DNA of 64,000 nt, taken from assembly GCA_018857735.1 (NCBI GenBank), contig JABMCL010002073.1:1723501-1787500 (forward strand), written 5' to 3'. The notes under the pieces were generated by a model that was given only the letters and a program-made list of their open reading frames with translations, searched no databases and was not told the DNA's origin. Each line of letters begins with the position of its first letter. The first letter of the stretch is position 1. The position numbers and the translations under genes were made by a program. This document shows positions 1 through 11,740 of this stretch, piece after piece. The DNA is from Alviniconcha marisindica (lineage: Eukaryota; Mollusca; Gastropoda; Provannidae).

Positions 1-292
1 ACCAGCTTAACAAGCTAGCAGTTGTTACATGGTTTTCTGTTTACTTACCAGAGCAGTTGACCAGCTTAACAAGCTAGCAGTTGTTACATGGTTTTCTGTT
101 TACTTACCAGAGCAGTTGACCAGCTTAACAAGCTAGCAGTTGTTACATGGTTTTCTGTTTACTTACCAGAGCAGTTGACCAGCTTAACAAGCTAGCAGTT
201 GTTACATGGTTTTCTGTTTACTTACCAGAGCAGTTGACCAGCTTAACAAGCTAGCAGTTGTTACATGGTTTTCTGTTTACTTACCAGAGCAG
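1..292. repeat. 59-bp tandem repeat, about 5 near-identical copies
   Basis: The unit starts ACCAGCTTAACAAGCTAGCA and recurs every 59 bases at 1, 60, 119, 178 and 237; the last copy ends near 292. Copies look essentially identical, which points to recent expansion or homogenisation. The array runs off the left edge, so its true size is unknown. It lies in the intron upstream of the first visible PDPR exon. Confidence 0.95.
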
Positions 293-1030
293 ACACCCTA
301 CAGACCCATGTAGTCCTGTAAATTCAGTCAACAAACGTGACAGTTATGTGGAAGAAAAAGTTAATGGTGTTTGAACGTTTCCTCTGCCTGTTTTATTTTA
401 TTTTAATTGTGATGGTTTTTGTTTTGTTTAGCATATGTAGTGTTACACCTGAATTATCCTGCTGTGCTGTGTGTTGTATTTTGTAAGTGTGGTTGGTGTG
501 TATTGATTTTGGTGTTTTAGATAATCCTTTTTTTCTCCTGCTTTTGTTGTATTTGAAAAAGAAAACAATTTTTTAGTTTTTTTTTGGGGAATGATTTTGG
601 TGGTTTTGTTTGTGTGGTTTATTATTGAACTGACTAACACAGTGTGTATGTTACTAGTATTTTTATTGTTTAGCATGGGGGATGCTTTGTGGGGAAAACA
701 ACAACAAAATAAGGAAAATTGGTAATTAGTACAGGTTGTGGTGCTGATGGTCACATTCATGAGCCAACAGACCAAATTTTCTTTTAAAGCTCAGTACAGT
801 ATTGTACTGTCTTGTATGACATAAATTATTTTGATTTTAAAATTTGATTATGCTGATGCATATCTATTCTTTGACTCTGTGTGACTACCTTTCATCTGCT
901 TCAACAGGTTTGCATTGTGTGAGGCTGATAACAAACACAGTTATTTGCATGTTGGCTAGTATCCATTCACTGACTGCCATGGATGCTCACTTCTGTTGTG
1001 GCAGAGAGTACACCAGTGACAACTCTGGAG
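293..1030. other. PDPR intron sequence without recognised features
   Basis: AT-rich intronic DNA. I looked for the PDPR exon expected upstream of the 2756 exon and saw no matching peptide, so that exon lies outside the window. The short open frames here (for example 443-775 minus, 844-1062 plus) resemble nothing I recognise. Confidence 0.5.
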
Positions 1031-2250
1031 GGCACTGGCTTCAGTCAGTGGTACACTGGTAGCATTTAGGGGTGCTGGCTTCAGTCAGTGGTAGCATTTA
1101 GGGGTGCTGGCTTCAGTCAGTGGTAGCATTTAGGGGTGCTGGCTTTAGTCAGTGGTAGCATTTAGGGGTGCTGGCTTCAGTCAGTGGTAGCATTTGGGGG
1201 TGCTGGCTTCAGTCAGTGGTAGCATTTAGGGGTGCTGGCTTCAGTCAGTGGTAGCATTTGGGGGTGCTGGTTTCAGTCAGTGGTAGCATTTGGGGGTGCT
1301 GGCTTCAGTCAGTGGTAGCATTTGGGGGTGCTGGCTTCAGTCAGTGGTAGCATTTGGGGGCGCTGGCTTCAGTCAGTGGTAGCATTTAGGGGTGCTGGCT
1401 TCAGTCAGTGGTAGCATTTAGGGGCGCTGGCTTCAGTCAGTGGTAGCATTTAGGGGTGCTGGCTTCAGTCAGTGGTACACTGGTAGCATTTAGGGGCCCT
1501 GGCTTCAGTCAGTGGTAGCATTTATGGGTCCTGGCTTCAGTCAGTGACATTGGGGGGCACAGGCTTCGGTCAGCAACATTGAGTCATGGACATTTAGAGT
1601 AATTAGCTTTAGTGCTTCATTGATGGATGATGGCTTCAGTCAGTGACATAGTGGTGCACTGGCTTCAGTCAGTGACATTGAGGGGCATTGGCTTCAGTCA
1701 GTGATACTGAGGGGCACAGGCTTCAGTCGGTGACATTGACAGGCATTGGCTTCAGTCAGTGACATTGAGGGGCACTGGCTTCAGTTGGTGACATTGAGGG
1801 GCACTGGCTTCAGTCAGTGACATTGAGGGGCACTGAATTCAGTCAGTGACATTGAGGGGCACTGAATTCAGTCAGTGACATTGAGGGCCACAGAATTCAG
1901 TCAGTGACATTGAGGGGCACTGGCTTCAGTCAGTGACTGTGCTGGGCACTGGCTTCAGTCAGTGACATTGAGGGGCACTGGCTTCAGTTGGTGACATTGA
2001 GGGGCATATGCTTCAGTCAGTGGCATTGAGGGTCACTGAATTCAGTCAGCTTTAGCAGTAAAGAACACTGGTTTCAGTCAGTGACTTTGAGAGCCTCTGG
2101 CTTCAATCAGTGACAGCAATGAGGGGCACTGGCTTCAACTGATGATGGTGTTGATGGGCGCTGGCTTCAATCAGTGACACTGAGGGGCACTGGCTTCAGT
2201 CAGTGACAGCAATGAGGGGCACCGGCTTCAGTCAGTGATAGCACTGAGGG
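1031..2250. repeat. Minisatellite with core GGCTTCAGTCAGTG, two subfamilies
   Basis: From about 1031 to 1540 the unit is about 32 bp (core followed by GTAGCATTTAGGGGTGCT). From about 1540 to 2250 the same core is followed by ACATTGAGGGGCACT, giving units near 29 bp with more divergence. The shared core shows common origin of the two blocks. It lies inside the PDPR intron preceding the 2756 exon. Confidence 0.95.
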
Positions 2251-2755
2251 GCTCTGATTTTTAGTGTGGTCTTAAAATAGGGGTTCCACAGTATGCAGTA
2301 CAAAGGTATGCCCCATTCTGAAAAATGGGGTCATAATCTGCCTGGGTCAGTACAAACTGCAGGCAAAGAAATGAGGGTTGGAATAAATTGCTATGTCCTC
2401 CACTTGTCTCCCACACGGCCATACTTGTCTCCCACATGGCCATACTTTTAAGATATGTACATGTATGTACAAACTTGATTCAAATGTGCAGTGCATTTGT
2501 GTGTGTTCCAATGATTGTCTGAAAAGTGATCAAATCAGCTTAAGGCTTCTCCTTGAAAACAGGGTCACATCTGGTTAGCACATGCATCAATGAAGTCCAT
2601 GTTGGTTCACAAATCTGGTGCAAGTGTTGGTGTGCTCTTGGTTGCTTCTAGGATGGATTCTGTATAGTTTTATCAGTGAGTCTCTTTGATCTGTGTGATC
2701 TTGCCCTGTGATTGTAGATATTGTGATGACGTGTATCCCCTTGACATGTGTGCAG

Positions 2756-2904
2756 TCGGCAAGTGAGGAGGTGGTGAACTTTCTGCAGAATTTGTGCTCC
2801 AACAACATTGATGTGGATGCTGGTACCATTGTTCACACTGGCATGCAGAATGAGTATGGGGGATTTGAGAATGATGCCACCATTGCTCGTCTTCATAATA
2901 ACAG
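2756..2904 (+). CDS. PDPR: PDPR exon (first visible), GC donor
   Basis: Begins after TGTGTGCAG in phase 0 (SASEEVVNFLQNLCSNNIDV) and ends in phase 2 at AACAG|GCAAGA. Joining AG to the C of the next exon gives Ser, so IARLHNNSFFM aligns without a gap to the PDPR family pattern IARLNKRSFFM. The donor is therefore GC rather than GT. Confidence 0.88.
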
Positions 2905-5900
2905 GCAAGAGAGATGATGATGATACATTATGGCAAAGGAACAAAGTTTTAAGTGTATAATGGCTAAAATATTTTTTACAAATCACAGAGAGAGAGAGAG
3001 AGAGAAAGGGGCATTATTATCATACTGTTTCACTCAGTTGGATTAGTAAGTCAACATTTTGCTTTACGTCCACAGAAGTGAGGTAGCTTATTAGGGAAGG
3101 GGACAGGGAGAGATGGGGCGAAAGAGTGAAGGCTCCACCCTGCCCACCGACCTGGGAGACTGAGGAGGCCATGGACCGCTGCCAGAACAACCAAAATGTT
3201 ATAGCAAATAGTGTACCATGCAGTTTGCTGTTTCAACTGCTGTGTGGAGCAGAGTCACGAGGACAATGTCCGAAGCGCTACTGTTGAGTAACAACTGAAG
3301 CAAAAGGAGTCCAACTTTCTGAGCACAGCTCCACCTCCCTTGCTCTTCATCTCTTCTGGGCTAACTTGAGGGTCCAGCACCACCTACCTCCTCTTGATCT
3401 TGCCTGGACCCGCAAAAGTGTGTAACTTCTGGCATGGACTCTGAGTCTCAGTTGGAAATACAGTGTTGAGAAAATGACTGAATGGGTTTGGCTGGGTGTG
3501 GAGGTGGGTGGAGCTTGCATATTTTATGAACATATGAACAGGTTTATGTGGGCATAGCAACTGTGAGTGTTCAAGTAAAATCAGGAGAGGTCACATACCA
3601 GAATCTTGTAAGCTGATATCAGGAAGTCTCTTCCCCCCCCCTTCCCCCCCCCCCCCCCCCCCCCCCACGACCCATCTGAAGCAAAAAATAAACAAAAAGG
3701 AAAGAGAATCTGGTTTCCTGCAATAACTCAGACTGTCCCATGCAGGCACCTGCACCTGAAGTAGCTACTTAATAATGTGTATGTTTTGTCATTGTTCTTT
3801 TGTACCAGCCCCCCCCCCCCCCCCACAAGTTACTGTTGTGGCACTGTATAAAACATTTTTTAGTAGATTTCCAGACCCTCAGTGGCAGTGTTTGTCTGTG
3901 CTCCAGCTTCTTCATGATCTGCCCTGCCACCCAGCAGACACGTGCCTGGGCCTGGCTGACCCGCCACATGCCCAGAGATGGCTCCGTTCACCTGCGGGAT
4001 GTTACATCCATGTTCTCTGGCATCAACATCATCGGCCCCCACGCGCAGCAGCTGCTGGCTGACATCACGGACATCTCCACCACCCGCGCAGACTTCCGGC
4101 CCATGTCTTGCAAGAAAATGGATGTGGGGAACGCCAGCGGAGTGTGGGCCATGAGACTGACGCACACAGGGGAGGACGGCTTCATCCTCTACATCCCCTC
4201 AGAGGTCAGATGCTGTGAACAGAGTTTTTGTGTGTTGTTGCTTTTCTGCCATGTAGGACAGGTACAGCCCTGATATAACCCTTTGTGGTTGACTGGGCTC
4301 AAAGCACCAACTAACTTGTAGGACAGGTCTCATTCTAGCGTCGCTGATTGTTTTGTTTTTGGTACCATATATCACCTGTTTTTCATGCTGCCAGTACATT
4401 GGGGAGGGGGGGGGGGGGTCAAGTTAACAAATATTTGTGTGCTAATTGCTCAAATGCATAACATAACCTGTTTTTGCATGCTGTCACAAGTTAACAACTT
4501 TCCACACAGTTTGCTACCTGCTAAAATGCAACAACAAAACAAATGTAGCAAAAATCTGAAGAAAAAAGGAAACTAGTTTCTTTGTTTGCTCTTTAACTGA
4601 CTAAATAATTCGTGTGCTGTGCCACTTTTAGGGCAACTGGAGAATTGTAACAGGTGGATACAAATGTGTAGAAAAAGGAAAAATAACTAACTAAATGGAT
4701 AAGTATACAGTTAGTGGACAGTAAACAAACTAGAATATATAGGTACAGAGACGTAATGAACAACATACTGCAACAGAAGTAGTAGGACTTAAGGATGAAG
4801 ACGGTTCAGTGATTCACTTACTCATTTAATTTCATATGATTGCAGTATGCGCTGCATGTCTACGATATTTTGATGAGTGCTGGGAAGGACTACGGAGTGA
4901 GAAATGCTGGGTACTACGCACTGCGTCATCTTCGCATTGAGAACTTTTTTGCATACTGGGGCCTTGATCTCAACGACAAGACAACACCATTTGAATCTGG
5001 GCGTGGCTACCGTGTGAATTTTGACGTATGTACAGCTACATAGTGTGTAGTGCTGCTGCGTTAGTTCAAAGAATGTTTAGAATGGATTGTGAACAAGGCT
5101 GGTTGATGCAAACATGCACAGTGCAGTACACTGCTGAGAATGGTTTTACTTGCTTTTGTTTGTACAAAGCACAGATTTGTTTAGTGGTTGTAGGATAGCT
5201 CAGTAGTTAGAGCGTCAGACTCGTGATCGAAAGGTCCCGAGTTCGAGTCCCGGCAGGAGCGGTGGGAGAAGTTTCTTCTCCAGGGTCAACTTTCTGTGCT
5301 GACTCTTATTTCGGTATCTGTTCCACCCCGTGTTACCGCAGTAGCACGTAAAAGATCCCGGTCATTCTGCCAGAAGTGCAGGTGGCAGATTACAGCTAAA
5401 CACACATACATCCTACTTGTGTGGCTTTGAATGAAGTGACACTGTAAACTGGTGCATGGTTGAATGGTGTACACAGAACTTGCGCCGAAAACAGCAGCAT
5501 TTTACGTGGCACCAGCCATGCAACAACCAAAGAGTGCTATCAGTACACCCCTTCGGTGGATATTAATAATACATGCTCATTCAGAATCACATGCGAAATG
5601 TGCGCAGTGAGTCTGCTTGAGTGCAGAAAATAGCGTTATATAAAAGCTATGAATAATAATAATAATAGTAGAAGTAACTTCTCAGACAAAGTAAAAAAAT
5701 AAAGACTGTTCATAGGGGGAACGTTAAAATGAACTTCAGCTGTACAGTTACATTTGATTTTCTCCTATTTCAGAAAGGGGACTTTATCGGCAAGGCAGCT
5801 TTGGAGAAACAGAGAGATCAGGGCATTTTGCAGCGCTTCGTCCACTTCCAGCTGGAGGACTATGATGTCAACCTTGACCTCTGGCCTTGGGGAGGGGAAC

Positions 5901-6175
5901 CCATCTACCGCAATGGCCAGTACGCTGGACTTACCACCACCTGTGGCTTTGGCTTTGCGCTGGACAGCATGGTTTGTCTAGGCTACGTCAGTGACTTTGA
6001 TGACAAGGGACAGGAGCGTGTTCTTCAGAATCCCCACGACTTTGTGCTGAAGGATGCCAAGTATGAAATAGACATTGGTGGCACGAGGTTCCCAGCCAAG
6101 CCATCGGTGTACACGCCGAAGCAGAATGTAACCTATGTTGACCCAGCCTTCATTCCTGCTCCCCAGAAACCCTGA
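2756..6175 (+). CDS. PDPR: PDPR, pyruvate dehydrogenase phosphatase regulatory subunit (C-terminal 342 aa, 5' part outside window)
   Basis: PDPR is the regulatory partner of mitochondrial matrix pyruvate dehydrogenase phosphatase and tunes its Mg2+ sensitivity. It belongs to the dimethylglycine/sarcosine dehydrogenase-like flavoprotein family with C-terminal GCV_T and GCV_T_C folds. Coding exons: 2756-2904, 3907-4204, 4846-5025, 5774-6175, total 1029 nt including TGA. Phases join cleanly (2, 0, 0). Diagnostic PDPR stretches are GTIVHTGMQNEYGGFENDAT, YGVRNAGYYALRHLRIENFF, DLDLWPWGGEPIYRNGQYAG-like and YEIDIGGTRFPAK. Among DMGDH, SARDH and PDPR, the NAGYYALR and LDLWPWxGEPIYRNGQY blocks are PDPR-specific as I recall the family. 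The length fits the C-terminal ~40% of an ~880 aa protein. The N-terminal FAD domain lies upstream of the window. Confidence 0.93.
3050..3425 (-). repeat. Dispersed repeat A, copy 1 (about 375 bp)
   Basis: Matches 59755-60160 along its whole length, in the same orientation. Shared blocks include CTGTTTCAACTGCTGTG, AAAGTCCAACTTTCT-like and GGGTCCAGC(A/T)CCACCT. One end is GCTTTACGTCCACAGA, which is shared with dispersed repeat B. Identity of the element is unknown to me. It sits in a PDPR intron. Confidence 0.8.
3633..3666. repeat. Poly-C/T tract
   Basis: Near-pure C run with a few T, in the intron before the 3907 exon. Other mononucleotide C or G runs of 15 or more lie near 4405, 30130, 31081, 32479, 45129, 48452, 55075, 61564, 62110 and 63641; their lengths are likely unreliable in the assembly. 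Confidence 0.9.
3907..4204 (+). CDS. PDPR: PDPR exon
   Basis: Acceptor CTGTGCTCCAG|CTTCTTC; donor TCAGAG|GTCAGA; 298 nt, phase 2 to 0. Encodes WAWLTRHMPRDGSVHLRDVT and MRLTHTGEDGFILYIPSE, the folate-binding-like GCV_T segment. The preceding polypyrimidine tract lies downstream of a C homopolymer at 3811-3824. Confidence 0.92.
4846..5025 (+). CDS. PDPR: PDPR exon
   Basis: Acceptor ATGATTGCAG, donor GAC|GTATGT; exactly 60 codons, phase 0 both sides. Contains YALHVYDILMSAGKDYGVRN followed by AGYYALRHLRIE, a very conserved PDPR block, and the PFESGRGYRV turn. Confidence 0.93.
5188..5668 (+). mobile_element. tRNA-derived SINE, copy 1
   Basis: The head resembles a tRNA: an A-box-like GATAGCTCAGTAGTTAGAGCG and a B-box-like AGTTCGAGTCC at 5240-5250. 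The body contains GTAGCACGTAAAAGATCCCG and CTGCCAGAAGTGCAGGTGGC, and the tail is ATAGCGTTATATAAAAGCTATG followed by (AAT)n. Two more copies lie at 8507 and 24154 in the opposite orientation. It is inserted in the last PDPR intron in the sense direction. Confidence 0.9.
5774..6175 (+). CDS. PDPR: PDPR terminal coding exon
   Basis: Acceptor CTCCTATTTCAG, then KGDFIGKAALEKQ; TGA at 6173-6175. Carries the C-terminal barrel (GCV_T_C) with LWPWGGEPIYRNGQYAGLTT and the family-typical ending YEIDIGGTRFPAKPSVYTPK. The tail after this, ending PAFIPAPQKP, is lineage-specific. Confidence 0.93.
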   Translation, partial: KGDFIGKAALEKQRDQGILQRFVHFQLEDYDVNLDLWPWGGEPIYRNGQYAGLTTTCGFGFALDSMVCLGYVSDFDDKGQERVLQNPHDFVLKDAKYEIDIGGTRFPAKPSVYTPKQNVTYVDPAFIPAPQKP

Positions 6176-8506
6176 CTTTGTCAAAAGTGGTAGACACTTT
6201 TTGTTCTGACTGTGGGCAAACGATTTTGCTGCTGTTGAAGTTTCACTTGTAATAATGATCTAATGCACTATCAGTGCCACTGATTTTTCATGAACGCTTT
6301 AAATTGCAGTGATTATTTTGAAACATGACTGTTGCTCTTTTTATTTTTTTTGCTTTGACCAGAGTGTTTGCACATGTTTTGAATGTGATGATCATGTAGA
6401 AAGGCTTGTCCTGCCCACGACACCTACTGAAGAAACAGGGTAGTACGTCCGAGAGTTTATGATGAGAAGGCTTGACAAGCTTTGCTATATTTGTTATTGA
6501 GAAAAAAAGTTGCAATCAGAAGCAGTGCTGGAATATCCATATAGGTGGCATACAGCTTTTTTCAGTGAACTGGATGCCTGTGATTATTTTGAAGCATGGT
6601 TGTTTGCTCTGGGTTGTTGAATCTTTGCTTGCTTTTGATTGTGAAGGTTACCACAGCAAATTGTACATGTTTGCCTTGGCAGTCTGGCTTTTTGTTTAAG
6701 CCACCTCTATTCAAGTTGGATGTTTGAGCTCAGTTTGGCTGTGCTCAGTTATAACGTTCTGGCACATAGTGCTGATGAATTGCTCAGCAACCTCGTAGAC
6801 TACAGTGTAACTAGACAGTGTGCCCAGGGAGCTAACCTCTTGCTTTAGCCACATTTTTTATATATTTTTTTTAAAGATTAGAGTGGCTGCTTTGAACAGA
6901 CCCATACCCCCTCCTCCCCTTCCCCCACTCTTTGCTGTGAAAAAGATCAAATAAATGCTGTACAACCCTTGTTAGCATGGTGTGGGGATGTACATACGCT
7001 GCTTTGGGGTTGAAAAAGTCCATTTTGGATGCACGGACTGACAGAAACAGCATTGCTGCGTGTGACAGGAACTGCAGTTAATGTGTGGATGCTACTTTCA
7101 CTGCCAGAGTGAATGCAGCCTTCACTTTTTCAGTGTCTGCAGTGTCAGTGAAGCAGAATGTTTGTGGCAACAGTGCCAGGTAAATAACTTGTACATTCCC
7201 CCACCAAAACTCACCCACAACAGCCTGTTTCCATTCCACTGTCTGGAATTTCAGGTCCTGTCTGAATCAGGAATGTGGAGTGGCGTTGGCAGTGGATTAT
7301 ACTAAACAGATCAAAGTAAGCAAAAGTCAAAGTAAAAAAAAGTATCGTGAAGTTTTGATTGTGATATTTGATTGTCTGCTGTGTGTATGTGAGGTAAACA
7401 GAGTTTTTAATTGACATTTTATGAAATATATGTGTATTTTTTAGTCTCAAGTGTGTGAAATGATGTGATTTTCAGATGTTGCTTTACGTGCAATCATTTG
7501 TGTGAAACACTGACAGAGACAAATATACAGTATGGCGTTATTTTATGTAGCACAGGATTATATCATTGTTTTGATTTTGTGTGACGAGTGTGCAGTTGCT
7601 TTTATTTGTCAATCTGTTGAGCCAGATTTTTACTTGTGATTTGGTGATGATTTTAAAACTGGTATAGAAGAATTTTGAATGTGTGATTTATCCTGATGTG
7701 ACCCTTTGCACTTGATGGAATGTTTAAAAAAAAAAAAAAAAAGACAGAAAGAAAGCACACACAGTGATGATGTGGATGATGGTGAGAACAAAAACTTACT
7801 TTCAGCACAGCACCTTCAGAATCAGTGTGGTATTTTTTGTATTGTTTTGAGCAGAATGTATTAACATTTTGTATACATGTATGACTTGTTTCGAAAAAAT
7901 AAGAGCAGTATAATTTTTGCAGAATGCTAAGACTCGAAGAGCTTTCATTTTGTATAAAAAAGCAAATCTGAAACAAAGTTTATTCTACAAACAAAGGATG
8001 CATGAAATGAGAGCAGTGAACTTTTGACTGGTTCAGTTTTGGGCCAAAAAGAATGTGAGAATGAGGCTGATGTGTATGTAATGTGAACAGGGTGCGACAT
8101 AAGAAATATGATGTGTAACATACATGATGTAGGAGAGAGAGAGAGAGGAGATTTACACAGCTTTGGAATACTAGTGGAGGTTTCAACCTTGCTTTTGATC
8201 TCATGACCCCCCGTGACCTAGCTCAGTGAGAGTGACCCGAGGTCAATACTGTGCCCAATGTCACTTTTGAGTTGATGATCTGATGTGACCTCCATCATGA
8301 ATAATCATGAGAAGGGTCCACAGATGCTTGCCCAGGAAGTGCACCCTCCCAGAGTAAAAGTCCAGCCTCCCTGCCCCAAAACTGACCAGCAGGAACTCAC
8401 AGGTTAATCAGGTCAGTACAATTGAAAAAGAAGGGGCCCTGTCTGACTCGGGATCTGTTTACCCAAGGGTTAAGGAAAAGATTTCAAGGCATTTTTTTTG
8501 TTTTTT
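6176..8506 (+). other. Probable PDPR 3' UTR and downstream DNA
   Basis: No further coding exon is recognised after the PDPR stop. An AATAAA at 6950-6955 is the nearest good polyadenylation candidate, with a GT-rich stretch following. The exact end cannot be set from sequence alone; an A-run at 7727-7742 and a (GA)n patch near 8133 follow. Confidence 0.4.
6950..6955 (+). terminator. Candidate PDPR polyadenylation signal
   Basis: AATAAA about 775 bases after the PDPR TGA, followed by a T/G-rich stretch (CTTGTTAGCATGGTGTGGGG). Later AATAAA copies occur near 9138 and 9898, so alternative ends are possible. Confidence 0.4.
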
Positions 8507-9003
8507 GATTGATGATCGCTTATATAGCGCTATTCTCCACTCTCTTGAGCAGACTCACTGTGCTCGCATGTGGTTCTACATGAGGGTCTAACTTTTTATA
8601 GCGTGTTTTTTGAATATCCACTGAAGTGGTGTACTTACAGTGTTTTTTGAATATCCACTGAAGTGGTGTACTTACTGGCATTGCTGGTGCCACATGAAAC
8701 TGCAGCCGTCTCGGTGCAAGTTCTGTGTACACCATACAACCATGCACCATTCACTTCATGCAAAGTCACATATGTAAAGTGTATGCGTGTTTAGCTGTAA
8801 CCTGCCACCTGCACTTTTGGCAGAATGACCGGGATCTTTTACGTGCTACTGCGGTAACATGGGGGTAGAATGGATACCGAAATAAGAGTCAGCACAGAAA
8901 GTTGACCCTGGAGAAGAAAATTCTTCTGCCGCTCCTGCAGGGATTCAAACCAGCGACCTTTCAATCATGAGTATGGCACTCTAACCACTGAGCTATCCCC
9001 GGC
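8507..9003 (-). mobile_element. tRNA-derived SINE, copy 2, with internal 38-bp duplication
   Basis: Reverse-strand copy of the family at 5188. On the minus strand the tRNA-like head is at the right end (GATAGCTCAGTGGTTAGAGTG, B box GGTTTGAATCC at 8951-8941), and the ATAGCGCTATATAAGCGATC tail is at the left. Inside, GTGTTTTTTGAATATCCACT...GTACTTAC occurs twice in tandem near 8603-8675, where copy 3 has one. Confidence 0.9.
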
Positions 9004-9373
9004 ATTGCCTATGTCCCATTTTGGTTTGTGTGTGCTTGGGTGTTTAGTGATAGACCAGTATATCCCTGTGGCCCTGATGAATATGTGTTACATTTCCTGA
9101 GGTTCTGTTCTGTCTTGAGAAAAACGACAACACAAAGAATAAAGCAGATTGTGTATGCTGTGCTTTTAGACGATGGCGAGGCAGCCATGTGTCCAGTGTA
9201 AAATGTTAACTCTATTTTTATACTTTTTCATGTAAGTGTTGCAATTCTTAAATGTTACAGGCCAAATATTTTTTGCATGTACTGTTACATCTATCACACA
9301 GAGCCACATGTCGCTGATTTGCATTAGCTCCTGTGCACACTTTGTCTAAAACTAGTAAAGGTGTTTGTTTCAC

Positions 9374-9434
9374 AGAGAGAGAGAGAGAGACTGGGAGAAA
9401 GAGAGAGAGACTGGGAGAAAGAGAGTGTGTGTGC

Positions 9435-9480
<46 letters not shown>

Positions 9481-9494
9481 AGAGAGAGAGAGAA
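9374..9494. repeat. Compound (GA)n/(GT)n microsatellite
   Basis: GA-rich blocks flank a GT block of about 40 bp. Poly-Thr-His and Val-Cys open frames over it are artefacts of the repeat. Confidence 0.95.
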
Positions 9495-11740
9495 AAAGGT
9501 AAAACACCTTGCACTTTTCACATGCTGAGTATCATGTCATTCTCTTGGTTGTAAATTGGTGGCTAGGTAAAGTTGTATATTGCTATGACTACCTATTTGT
9601 TGAAGTACAAAACTGAATTAAGAAGGCATCATTTTAAGCTGGTCTTTAGACTCAACAGTACTTGCAAACCTTTGCAGGTATTCCCATTTCCCCCAAAAGG
9701 CCTGCATGTGATTCTTAAAAGATCCTCAGGGTTGCTGTTGGTCAATGTGTGATAATTAGGTAAAAAGAGAAAGTGATCATGAATGTCTGGTGTAACTGTC
9801 GCCTGCTATAACAATACACACATAAATTGGAAAATTCCTTTGCATGCCAAGTATGAATTACGCACTTTGTCATATTTTCTTTTTTTGCTTGGCTGGAAAT
9901 AAAAAGCAAAACAGCACTGAGTCTGTGTACTCTTCATCAACATGCCACCATCTTGCCATCCAGTCACAGCAAAAGCTTCACTGGTTCTGTTTTTTGGACA
10001 TTGTAAATGTGACTTTGACACTGTAAGTGTCAGCTCTGCTTAATGGTAGCACTTATTGGGCTTTGCATGTTTCTTCGTTTTCCGTGAAAACATAATGCTC
10101 ATTCTTCTTCCTTGGAGAGTGAATCAAGATTTTGAAACTTTGCATGGTGACCTCTACTGAGCATGCCCATTTTAATGACTGGGGTTGAATTTCAAAGTCA
10201 CAGCAGCATCAGAAAGAGTCAATGTAAGATCAGTAAGATCTACTCCAGATTATGCATGTATGGCTGGTACATATAAATAAGAAAATAATGTGTATAGATG
10301 TAAAATTTCTTACTTGTACTATATTGTGAAAATTTATGTTCATGGAGTCAAAAAGAGATAGACCAAGGAAAGGGGCCTTGACCTCACTTATGTATGATGT
10401 CATTTTTACATGACTTAGTCACACAAAACCTTGTGATAATATATTGTGAACAAGCTACATATATTATATTCAGAGAAGCAGTGATTTTGAGGGTGTTGGG
10501 AGAAGCTTGGAGGTTATTTGCTTCTTTGTTTTTCATCCAGTGAAATTGTATGCATTTTGTGTGATTAAAAAAAAAAAAAATCAGCGGTTTGCTGTCTGTG
10601 ATGATTTTCAAGGAAGGCAATAATTAAAGTTGAATTTTCCCAATTGGAAAGAAAATTTCTATAGGTATTTTCTGAGGGGAAAAAAAATGTGTTTGAAAAC
10701 AGTGCATGGATGGCATTTAGAATTCCACAAAATTAAGCATGGAAAGCACACAAAAAATTCATTTAACTCTTAGTTATCAAGGGCTGACCATGCAGGAGCA
10801 TTTTTGAAGCATCACTTCATCCCAGCTGCATCCACAGTGATCCTGTCAAGCTGTTGCTGTAGTCATGAAGACACTAAATTAGTGTCATTTTTGTTAGCCT
10901 CATATGCTTTTTTAACAGGGGCATATAATACTGAAAAGACTAACTTAAAAGATTTGTGTTTGATGTTGGTGCATGTATGGTTTGCTTAATATTTGGGTAT
11001 GGATTGGTTTTGTAGATTTGACTTGAGCAAGGGTTTACATATCTGTTCATCTGTACTTTCAAGTCTCATCTAATATGAGTGTAGAAGGATAAACGCACTT
11101 CCGTCAGATAATGTTGGCAGTAGGGAAGCAACTTCACTTTAAATATCACCAATATTAATAGACAGCAGGCTTCAGTGAACATCATTTAGAGACAAAATGC
11201 TTACAGTATTTATTATTTTGAGAATTACATTAGAGATATGTGTGCAGACCACAGATGTTCACATCGGGTCTTGGCCCTGGGCCGTGACCCTACCTGCCTT
11301 CAGATCTGCACTGAAGGGTTCAACGGCTGGAAGAACAGGCCTTAATAATTACCATCAGGAAGGTTGTTGTTTTTTACACCCCATCTCTCAGGATGGTAAT
11401 ACCAGGGAGATCAGGATCAGAATACATGATCTTTTTAAGCCAGTTAACACTACCACCTTCAGAACAGCATTTAATGTTGACCTAACTGGCTTTTTATTCA
11501 GTTAAATTCTTTTAATTTGCTTAACACACCTAGCTGTAGTCAGTTTCTCAATAACCAGTTTATTTTTTTATAGATTATCTTGAAAAAGAAAGACCTTTTA
11601 CAGCTGTACACTTATAATGCTGAGTTTTGCATACTGTCTTGGAGTGATGAGGTATTGTTTCTGATGGCATTAAATAGATGCTGAGGTATGCTGTGATGGG
11701 TAACATAAGTGATGGGTAGTTGCTGCATCTCTGTTCACAC
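9495..11740. other. Intergenic DNA between convergent PDPR and RABIF, nothing recognised
   Basis: AT-rich sequence with short, unrecognised open frames and no repeat family I could match elsewhere in the window. It may be part of a long PDPR 3' UTR. Confidence 0.4.

Noticed and set aside
1..292. CRISPR-like regular direct repeats
   Set aside because: The units are contiguous 59-bp tandem copies without unique spacers, in an animal intron.
5188..5262. tRNA gene call at the A-box/B-box pair
   Set aside because: The sequence is the head of a SINE with further copies. The anticodon arm does not form a convincing tRNA, and the SINE body follows directly.
2756..6175. Annotation as dimethylglycine or sarcosine dehydrogenase
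   Set aside because: The NAGYYALR and DLDLWPWGGEPIYRNGQY blocks match PDPR rather than the dehydrogenases.
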